9,407 nt of DNA, taken from NCBI GenBank assembly GCA_947171615.1, contig CAMVYG010000073.1, positions 1 through 9,407 on the forward strand. The letters run 5' to 3'. Below the pieces are notes generated by a model. That model made no database searches, was not told the origin of the DNA, and saw only the letters and a list, made by a program, of their open reading frames with translations. The stretch comes from an uncultured Clostridia bacterium (GTDB taxonomy: Bacteria; Bacillota; Clostridia; Oscillospirales; Acutalibacteraceae). Positions within the stretch are counted from its first letter, which is position 1, and the number at the start of each line of letters is the position of its first letter. A program made the position numbers and the translations under genes. Positions 4,151-9,407 of this stretch are shown one piece after another.

Positions 4151-6961
4151 TTACTGCGTTTTCTCTTTCAGCTTCATCAGCTCTTCCAGCGTGGTTTTCA
4201 GCTCCAGCGTACAGGACTGGATCGCAAGCCCGGTCTGTGCCGGGAAAAATCTCAAATAGAACGTGCCGGAGAAAGCAGGGACATTCATCGTCACGATTTT
4301 CCAATCCCGTTCACTGCCGGTCAGCGTGACCGTACCCAGCAGGTTTCTGTCCTGGAACACTGAAATCGGCAGCTGAGACACATCGTTCGCATCGGTACTG
4401 CGCAGAGTCAGCTTCATTTCATACAGCCCGCGCGCCTTTACTGTTACGGAGAACCGGGTGTTCTGCCCTTTCTCCAGGCGAATCACAGAGGTGTCCAGCT
4501 CTACCCTGCCATCGGCTCCGCCTTCAGCATAGTAGATCTCTCCCACATCGCCGTCGTCAAAGGAGGGCGCTTCCGCCAGCTCTCTGTCCAGCTCAGTCTC
4601 TTCTCCGCACAGGTGGAGCAGCGCGGGAGAACGAAGCAGAAACCGGCAGATATTTTCCGCGCTTTGCTGGAATTCGCCTCTCGTTACCCTGCCGGAGGCA
4701 AGGCCTTCGGCAGAGTTATCGTTTCCTGTATTTTCCTCCGCACTGGCTGTTACCATATACAAGTCGTTCTGGGCCCGGACCATGGCGGCCATGTTGGTAC
4801 GCTCGCCCGGCTCTCCTTCGTCGTTTCCCTTCGCCCACCAGTCGGTCATCACCTGGCCGGTGTAACCCCACTGCTTTCTGAGAATGGTGGTGAGCAGATC
4901 GTAATTGCTGGCAGCCCACAGCCCGTTTATGGGGTTGTAGCTTGTCATAATGGAGTAAGCGCCGCCCTCCTTTACCGCCATCTCAAAGGCCTTGAGATAT
5001 AACTCCCGCAGGGCACGCTGGGAAACTACCGCTTCCACATCATTGCGCTTATACTCCTGGCTGTTGCAGGCGAAATGCTTGATGGTGCCGGTAACGCCGT
5101 ATTTCTGCATTCCATGCAGCTGCGCCGCCGCCATTTTTCCCGTAAGGAAGGGGTCTTCTGAGAAATATTCAAAATTTCTGCCGTTTAAGGGGTGGCGGTG
5201 AAGATTGATGCCGGGGCCCAAAAGGGTATCCACCCGGTTTTTCCGCAGCTCCATACCCTCATACTCATACAGCTCCCGCACCAGCTCCGGGTCAAAGGTA
5301 CAGGCCTGGCAGGTACCGTTCGGCATGGAGAAAGCCCTGGTTCCGCAGTCCATACGAATCCCGCTGGGGCCGTCCGCACAGCAGCCGGTGGGAATTCCAA
5401 ATTCCAGCAGCCGCTTCGTCACCCCGCCGAAGGCTCCGGCAGTGCCGGGCGTTACCTTGGGAGAGCACATGCCCTCGCCGCGAACCATACAGCACAGATC
5501 CTCATCCGTCAGCTGGGAAAGGAACTGCTCTATGGGAACCTTTCCGTCTCTTACATCTTTCAGTTTCCAGCCCTGATCGCCGGTATAGGGCTGCTCCGGC
5601 GGCATTGCTTCCCTTCGCCGCTCCATGGGGTCCACCGTGCGAAGCGGCACAGGCTCCCAGGCCTTGCCGTACACCGGGCCCCTGCGTTCTCCCGGGCGCA
5701 GGCGGTCAAAGGCCGTTACCGGGGCGCAGGCCTCCTCAAGCTGCTCCACCACTGTTTCCGGCAATTCCACCGTGCCGATCAGCTGAGCGGAGCGCACATC
5801 GCTGCCGCCGTGGAACCGGTACTCTCCTTCTTCCAGCACCCAGCAGGACTTATGCCCCGTCACGCCGCTGTCGTCAAAGGAAGCCAGGGAAGAAACAGGA
5901 CAGGTGAGAGAAAGCTCCTGACTTTCCCCGGGCTGCAGCAAAGCGGTTTTTCCAAAGACGCACAGAGAACGGGCCGCCTTACCCAGCTTCCCCTGGGGAG
6001 CCTCACAGTAGATTTGAACCACCTCCCGGCCGGGGAGGTCTCCTGTATTTTTCACCGCGGCGGAAAATCGCAGCGTATCTTCAAAACGGCTGACTTCGCC
6101 AAAGCTCACGGCAAAGGTGGTGTAGGAAAGGCCAAAGCCGAAGGGATACAGCACCTTTTCCGGCGCAAAGGTCTCAAAATAGCGATAGCCAACGTAAATA
6201 TCCTCCGAATAGATATTTCTGGTTTCATCGCCGTAATTTCCGGCGGCGGGATAATCGGAAATATCCCGCGCAATGGTATCGGAAAGTCTTCCGCCGGGCG
6301 CGGCCGTGCCTGTGAGCACATCGGCAGTACCCAGGCCGCCCTCCTGGCCGCCCTGCCATACATACAGCACCGCGCCGGGCCGGTACTCCTCCACCCAGCT
6401 CATATCCAGAATACCGCCGGTATTCAGCACTACCGCCACCCGGGAGAACGCGCCGCATACCAGCTTCAGCATTTCCCGTTCCGCCTGGGCCAGCAGGAAG
6501 CTGCCCTCGGCGGCGGAATTGTCCTTATCCTCTCCGGCGGTGCGGCCCAAAATTACCAGAGCGGCATCGTTCCGCCCGGCTGCCTGTTCCACCAGAGAAC
6601 GCTCCAAAGGCATTTCCTCCTGATACCAGGGCTCCGCCGCCCAGCCCTCGCCCACATCGAAGGGATGATCCTGAAGCCACGCTTCATAAACAGCCTTCAG
6701 GTCCTGATCCAACTTCACATGGCCGCTCATTTCCAGCGCCTCCGGGATCCCCGGCACGGGGCCGGTATTCACCAATCCGCCGGAGCCGGTGCCGCTCTTG
6801 TAATAATTGAACTGACTGCGGCCGAATACCGCAATTCTTGTTCCCTGAGAGAAGGGCAGCGTTTTGTTCTCGTTCCGCAGTAAGACCGCGCCCTCCGCCA
6901 CTGTTTCCCGCGCTTTTGCCGCATAGTCCTTTGGGTCAAATTTTTTGTATTCCATACGCAT
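4151..6961 (-). CDS. Glycoside hydrolase family 3 enzyme (beta-glucosidase type) with swapped domain order
   Basis: Retaining exo-glycosidase (936 aa from the ATG at 6961) that removes terminal beta-linked sugars from oligosaccharides. No signal peptide is seen, so it should act in the cytoplasm on imported oligosaccharides. Domain order is reversed relative to most GH3 enzymes: the alpha/beta-sandwich comes first (about 15-245; VAEGAVLLRNENKTLPF, and TAGEDKD whose Glu144 is the candidate acid/base), then PFGFGLSYTTF (274-284) and a fibronectin III-like domain (to about 395), then the TIM barrel (about 465-770; ADGPSGIR, GRNFEYFSEDP at 594-604, KHFACN at 628-633, and MTDWW with nucleophile Asp707). 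A beta-rich, possibly carbohydrate-binding domain ends it (about 800-920). The same inverted order is known from Ruminococcus albus and Butyrivibrio beta-glucosidases. The exact sugar specificity (glucose, xylose or other) cannot be read. A TTG at 6982 lacks a ribosome site; an ATG at 6955 is an equally possible start. Confidence 0.94.
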   Translation of the reverse strand: MRMEYKKFDPKDYAAKARETVAEGAVLLRNENKTLPFSQGTRIAVFGRSQFNYYKSGTGSGGLVNTGPVPGIPEALEMSGHVKLDQDLKAVYEAWLQDHPFDVGEGWAAEPWYQEEMPLERSLVEQAAGRNDAALVILGRTAGEDKDNSAAEGSFLLAQAEREMLKLVCGAFSRVAVVLNTGGILDMSWVEEYRPGAVLYVWQGGQEGGLGTADVLTGTAAPGGRLSDTIARDISDYPAAGNYGDETRNIYSEDIYVGYRYFETFAPEKVLYPFGFGLSYTTFAVSFGEVSRFEDTLRFSAAVKNTGDLPGREVVQIYCEAPQGKLGKAARSLCVFGKTALLQPGESQELSLTCPVSSLASFDDSGVTGHKSCWVLEEGEYRFHGGSDVRSAQLIGTVELPETVVEQLEEACAPVTAFDRLRPGERRGPVYGKAWEPVPLRTVDPMERRREAMPPEQPYTGDQGWKLKDVRDGKVPIEQFLSQLTDEDLCCMVRGEGMCSPKVTPGTAGAFGGVTKRLLEFGIPTGCCADGPSGIRMDCGTRAFSMPNGTCQACTFDPELVRELYEYEGMELRKNRVDTLLGPGINLHRHPLNGRNFEYFSEDPFLTGKMAAAQLHGMQKYGVTGTIKHFACNSQEYKRNDVEAVVSQRALRELYLKAFEMAVKEGGAYSIMTSYNPINGLWAASNYDLLTTILRKQWGYTGQVMTDWWAKGNDEGEPGERTNMAAMVRAQNDLYMVTASAEENTGNDNSAEGLASGRVTRGEFQQSAENICRFLLRSPALLHLCGEETELDRELAEAPSFDDGDVGEIYYAEGGADGRVELDTSVIRLEKGQNTRFSVTVKARGLYEMKLTLRSTDANDVSQLPISVFQDRNLLGTVTLTGSERDWKIVTMNVPAFSGTFYLRFFPAQTGLAIQSCTLELKTTLEELMKLKEKTQ

Positions 6962-6962
6962 G

Positions 6963-6971
6963 TCCTTTCCT
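6963..6971 (-). promoter_or_regulatory. Ribosome binding site of the GH3 gene
   Basis: AGGAAAGGA on the minus strand. Its first AGGA is 6 nt from the ATG at 6961, and its second AGGA is 7 nt from the ATG at 6955, so either start could be used and the difference is two residues (MR). No comparable site precedes the in-frame TTG at 6982. Confidence 0.65.
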
Positions 6972-6999
6972 GCAAGATGCAAGGTAATTTTTTAATAAT

Positions 7000-7028
7000 A
7001 TTATAGCATAATACCTAAATTTTTACAA
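7000..7028 (-). promoter_or_regulatory. Strong extended -10 promoter of the GH3 gene
   Basis: Minus-strand -35 box TTGTAA (7023-7028), a 17-bp spacer, and a perfect -10 box TATAAT (7000-7005) preceded by TGC, i.e. an extended -10. The surrounding DNA is very AT-rich. Transcription should start near 6993, giving a leader of about 32 nt before the ATG at 6961. This is the best sigma-A-type promoter in the window and implies that the GH3-lacI unit is transcribed independently of the gene before it. Confidence 0.85.
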
Positions 7029-7041
7029 GCGGAAAGGACTG

Positions 7042-7056
7042 TTTTGTAATACAAAA
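7042..7056. promoter_or_regulatory. Palindrome upstream of the GH3 promoter, candidate regulator site
   Basis: TTTTGTAATACAAAA is a perfect 7+7 inverted repeat around one central base, starting 13 bp upstream of the -35 box of the GH3 promoter. The position suits an activator or upstream repressor site. It lacks the central CG of a typical LacI-family operator, so assigning it to the neighbouring LacI-type protein would be speculation. It partly overlaps a possible terminator hairpin of the preceding gene. Confidence 0.4.
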
Positions 7057-7077
7057 GCCAAGCTCAGGCCAGCTTTT
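7053..7077 (-). terminator. Possible weak terminator overlapping the end of the FemAB-type gene
   Basis: On the minus strand AAAAGCTGG (7077-7069) can pair with 7061-7053 through six Watson-Crick and three G-U pairs, with a 7-nt loop that contains part of the stop codon. The downstream arm ends in TTTT, followed by GTATT. The stem is weak and the T-run short, so read-through into the GH3 gene cannot be excluded. Confidence 0.35.
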
Positions 7078-8101
7078 GGTATCCCACCCATTTCAGGGCC
7101 CGGTCAAACGCCGCCTTGTAGCGCTTGGAAAAAACCATGCGGAATTCCCCCGCATAAATGGCCAAACGTCCGTTAAAGCCTGTTTTGAAGCGGTATACGC
7201 CATAATTCGGATGAGAGGCGTCATACCAGCAGGGCACCCCCTGAAAATCGTACACCTGACATCCGGCCTCCACCGCCCAGCGGATCATTTCCCACTGCAT
7301 CAGATAATTGGGCATTGCCTCCCGGTGAGCGGCAGTAGACGCTCCGTATACATAGCAGGTACGTCCACCGTACTGCACGCAGATGGCCCCGGAAAGAGGT
7401 TGCCCCTGATATTCACAGAGGTACAGGCGGCACCGATCCCCCAAAGCGTCCATCATTCTGCTGAAATATTCCTGAGAACGCACCCGGAATCCATCCCGCT
7501 TTCCCGTTTCCTCCATAAGCCTTTGGAACTCGCCCAGCCGCTCTTTCCCGCACACAATACATTTTACGCCCTTGCGCTTTGCCAGCCCGATATTGTAGCG
7601 GCACTTGCTTTTGAAGGAACGCAGCAGCTCCTCCTCGCTTCTGCCCCTCAGCTCCAAAATATAGTTATTTCTGCTCTGAATGGTTTTTTCATCCGGCTGC
7701 CAGGGCTGAAAGGAAAAGCCTGCCGCCCGCAGTGCAAAAATCTTTTTGCTGTCGGTTTCCTCCACCAGCGGGTCTGTTTTGAAGGAATAGGCATGGTACT
7801 TCCGGGCAAGGTGCCAAACGCCCAAAAGCAATTCCTGAAGCACCGCGGGCTTTTGATAATCCCACACAGGCCCCCTGGGAGAATAGAGAAAGGACTTCAT
7901 GGGGAAAGGGAATTTTTTCACCAGCACCAGCATGGTTCCACAAATCAAGCCGCAGCTGTCCCGGACGATCACAGCCTCGTGCAGCCAATCGGACTTTACC
8001 CCGCACCACCGGACAGACTGCATGAAGCTGCCGCCCATGCTCTCTACAAAGGTCTCATATTCCTCTACGGCTTCCGCCTTTTGAAAATCCAGGAATTCCA
8101 T
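7064..8101 (-). CDS. FemAB-family peptidoglycan bridge aminoacyltransferase
   Basis: Predicted cytoplasmic enzyme (345 aa) of the FemABX family, which moves amino acids from aminoacyl-tRNA onto the stem-peptide lysine of lipid II to build the peptidoglycan cross-bridge. Two GNAT-like halves are visible: residues 1-150 with YSPRGPV (73-79), and about 180-345 with LSGAICVQYGGRTCYVYGAS (236-255), YLMQWEMIRWA (266-276), YDFQGVP (284-290) and YRFKTGFNG (303-311). The basic link SFKSKCRYNIGLAKRKGV (162-179) is a family hallmark. There is no inserted coiled-coil arm, as in the shorter FemX-type enzymes that add the first bridge residue. The ATG at 8101 has GGAGGA 6 nt upstream. The gene stands alone between a terminator and the GH3 promoter. 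The amino acid added cannot be predicted, and related proteins of unknown acceptor exist. Confidence 0.87.
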   Translation of the reverse strand: MEFLDFQKAEAVEEYETFVESMGGSFMQSVRWCGVKSDWLHEAVIVRDSCGLICGTMLVLVKKFPFPMKSFLYSPRGPVWDYQKPAVLQELLLGVWHLARKYHAYSFKTDPLVEETDSKKIFALRAAGFSFQPWQPDEKTIQSRNNYILELRGRSEEELLRSFKSKCRYNIGLAKRKGVKCIVCGKERLGEFQRLMEETGKRDGFRVRSQEYFSRMMDALGDRCRLYLCEYQGQPLSGAICVQYGGRTCYVYGASTAAHREAMPNYLMQWEMIRWAVEAGCQVYDFQGVPCWYDASHPNYGVYRFKTGFNGRLAIYAGEFRMVFSKRYKAAFDRALKWVGYQKLA

Positions 8102-8107
8102 TTTCTA

Positions 8108-8113
8108 TCCTCC
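8108..8113 (-). promoter_or_regulatory. Ribosome binding site of the FemAB-type gene
   Basis: GGAGGA on the minus strand, 6 nt upstream of the ATG at 8101, which settles the start of this gene. Confidence 0.75.
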
Positions 8114-8191
8114 GTTTCGTGTTTTGTTCCGTGCTTTATGAATTAGAGGATTGGAAACAGAAAAATGTAACAAGCTCTCCGCATCCTGTTT

Positions 8192-8220
8192 CTCATAAGT
8201 GCGGGATCGGCTTTTTTCAA
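8192..8220 (-). promoter_or_regulatory. Probable promoter of the FemAB-type gene
   Basis: Minus-strand TTGAAA (8215-8220; 5 of 6 to the -35 consensus), a 17-bp spacer, and TATGAG (8192-8197; 4 of 6 to the -10 consensus). It begins right after the T-run of the terminator that closes the AAA+ gene, and would give a leader of about 85 nt. That leader contains no structure I recognise as a riboswitch. Confidence 0.45.
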
Positions 8221-8224
8221 ACAC

Positions 8225-8251
8225 AAAAACTGCCCATCACACGATGGGCAG
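8225..8251 (-). terminator. Intrinsic terminator of the AAA+ ATPase gene
   Basis: CTGCCCATC (8230-8238) pairs perfectly with GATGGGCAG (8243-8251) around a 4-nt loop. Read on the minus strand the hairpin is followed by TTTTTGTGTTTG, so it terminates transcription of the gene that stops at 8331. It separates that gene from the FemAB-type gene. Confidence 0.85.
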
Positions 8252-8330
8252 CAAAATCAGGTTTTGAAAGCTATGAAAAAACTCTTACCATGGAGCCGCG
8301 CCGTCAGGCAGTGATATACCGCCTTTGAAA

Positions 8331-9407
8331 TCAGGCGTTCTCATGCGTTTCGGTCTCCGCTTCCTCCGCAAATCCGAAATCCTCCGGCAAGAGCAGATCC
8401 AGCTCCCGTTGCTCCTCAGGAAGCTTCATATTGCGGCGGGAACAGCCGAGCACCGCCTCCTCCACTTTGTTTCTGGCCATGCGGCCGTTGCCATTGGTGC
8501 GGGGATCTCCCTCCCTTTGGGCAGCTTCATAATAAGGAAGAAGAAGGGAATCACACTGGGGCGCCAGGCGGTAGCCCTTGCCCTTCACAATGCTCTTTGT
8601 AATGCGAAGCAGCTCTTCTCCGGTATAATCCGGGAATTCAATGAGATTGGGAAACCGGGAGCGCAGGCCGGAATTGGCGGTCAGGAATTCTTCCATCTCC
8701 CGGGAATAGCCAGCCAGGATCACCACCAGATCGTCGCGGTGATCCTCCATGCCCTTCACCAGCGTATCGATAGCCTCCAGGCCGAAGCTGTCGTCTTTCC
8801 CCCGAAACAGGGAATATGCCTCATCGATAAACAGTACGCCCCCTAAGGCGGACTGAATGGCCTTTTGCGTCAGGGGAGCCGTATGTCCCACATATCTGCC
8901 CACCAGGTCGCCCCGGGTCACTTCAATGAGCTGGCCGCCGTTTAACACGCCAATGGCTTTTAAGTAACGGGAAACGATCCGGGCCACGGTGGTTTTTCCG
9001 GTGCCGGGATTTCCGGTAAAGATCATATGCATGGAAGGCGATTCCGCTTTCATCCCCTTTTCCCTGCGCAACTGCTGGATCTTGAAATTGTCCTCCAAAG
9101 ACAGAATATATTCCTTGATTTCAGACAGCCCCACGATTTCCGAAAGCTCCTGCTTCACATTCTGCACCGCCGCTTCCCGGGCGGCGTCTCCGGAAGCGCC
9201 CAGGGCCTGAAGAAGCTTTTCTTCCCCGTCCCGCTCATACTGGACCGACAGACGGCCTTCCGCCTGTAGTACCTTTCCGGTCAAATCGTTGAGGCTTTCC
9301 TTCAGCTTTGCCTCGCTGAGAGCGCGGTACAGCCGATCAGCTTCCTCCTGAATGGCTTGCGCTCCCTGCTCCGGAAGAAAGGCGTCCGCCAGAATAGACA
9401 CTGCGGA
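8331..9407 (-). CDS. CbbX/SpoVK-like AAA+ ATPase, 5' end outside the window
   Basis: C-terminal 358 residues of a ring-forming AAA+ ATPase. Counting from the GTG at 9401: Walker A GNPGTGKT (130-137), pore-loop region RGDLVGRYVGHTA (163-175), Walker B VLFIDEAYSL (189-198), sensor-1 region VVILAGY (226-232), arginine-finger segment SGLRSRF (244-250), and sensor-2 region NGNGRMARN (303-311). All are complete, so the domain should be catalytically active. This family includes CbbX (Rubisco activase), SpoVK (sporulation) and EccA-type ATPases, which remodel partner proteins by threading them through the ring. The roughly 90 residues before the AAA core are helical and charged and fit the linker of longer or multi-domain members. 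The frame is open to the window edge and the GTG at 9401 has no ribosome site in view, so the true start is probably upstream. The partner is unknown. Confidence 0.9.
   Translation of the reverse strand, partial: SAVSILADAFLPEQGAQAIQEEADRLYRALSEAKLKESLNDLTGKVLQAEGRLSVQYERDGEEKLLQALGASGDAAREAAVQNVKQELSEIVGLSEIKEYILSLEDNFKIQQLRREKGMKAESPSMHMIFTGNPGTGKTTVARIVSRYLKAIGVLNGGQLIEVTRGDLVGRYVGHTAPLTQKAIQSALGGVLFIDEAYSLFRGKDDSFGLEAIDTLVKGMEDHRDDLVVILAGYSREMEEFLTANSGLRSRFPNLIEFPDYTGEELLRITKSIVKGKGYRLAPQCDSLLLPYYEAAQREGDPRTNGNGRMARNKVEEAVLGCSRRNMKLPEEQRELDLLLPEDFGFAEEAETETHENA

Noticed and set aside
5192..6883. Long plus-strand open frame (563 codons) opposite the GH3 gene.
   Set aside because: It is antisense to a clear, motif-rich GH3 enzyme, has no recognisable domain and a His/Arg/Gln/Gly-rich composition, and is explained by the GC-rich codon bias of the opposite strand.
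6962..6982. TTG start for the GH3 protein, seven codons upstream.
   Set aside because: There is no ribosome binding site and it would lie about 11 nt from the predicted transcription start; the ATG at 6961 or 6955 has AGGAAAGGA in place.
7076..8146. Plus-strand open frame of 356 codons opposite the FemAB-type gene.
   Set aside because: It is a complete shadow of a gene with recognisable family motifs; it has no ribosome binding site of note and no recognisable protein features.
1..9407. CRISPR array, tRNA or rRNA genes, insertion sequence, toxin-antitoxin pair.
   Set aside because: No regularly spaced repeats, no cloverleaf-like segments, no transposase or recombinase motifs, and no small two-gene module were seen on either strand.

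Overview
The window looks like chromosomal DNA from a low-to-mid GC Gram-positive bacterium, most likely a gut-type member of the Clostridia (Oscillospiraceae/Lachnospiraceae-like). The support is indirect: strong AGGAGG-type ribosome binding sites, intrinsic terminators with T-runs, a FemAB-family peptidoglycan branching enzyme, a SpoVK/CbbX-type AAA+ ATPase, and a domain-swapped family 3 glycosidase of the kind known from Ruminococcus albus and Butyrivibrio. All seven protein genes lie on the minus strand, so transcription runs from high to low coordinates. No rRNA, tRNA, CRISPR array, transposase or phage gene was seen.

Layout in the direction of transcription. At 9407-8331 is the C-terminal part of a CbbX/SpoVK-like AAA+ ATPase whose 5' end lies outside the window; it is closed by an intrinsic terminator at 8225-8251. 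At 8101-7064 is a FemAB-type aminoacyltransferase with its own probable promoter. A consensus-like promoter (TTGTAA, 17 bp, TGCTATAAT) at 7000-7028 then drives a large cytoplasmic GH3 glycosidase (6961-4151). This is followed, 200 bp on, by a LacI-family regulator (3950-2871), the obvious candidate regulator of the glycosidase, and a strong bidirectional terminator at 2726-2766.

The last block (2532-204) is a three-gene operon: a MerR-family regulator with a TipAS-like ligand-binding tail, an ABC ATPase and an ABC-2 permease. The genes are joined by two 4-bp ATGA overlaps. Its promoter is a textbook MerR-type site with a 19-bp spacer containing a 15-bp dyad. The block looks like a drug-responsive efflux module. 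By eye it is more AT-rich than the GH3/FemAB/AAA genes, and it is bracketed by two copies of an intergenic repeat (about 80% identical over 40 bp).

The most unusual thing here is that repeat family. Three related copies (about 46-118, 2662-2730 and 4051-4119), all in the same orientation and all intergenic, have ends that form an imperfect palindrome. In the best copy (4051-4119) all five mismatches of the 20-bp stem become G-U pairs when read as minus-strand RNA. The element therefore looks like a conserved RNA hairpin rather than a DNA site. I see no clearly new defence or secretion system; the other points of interest are regulatory.
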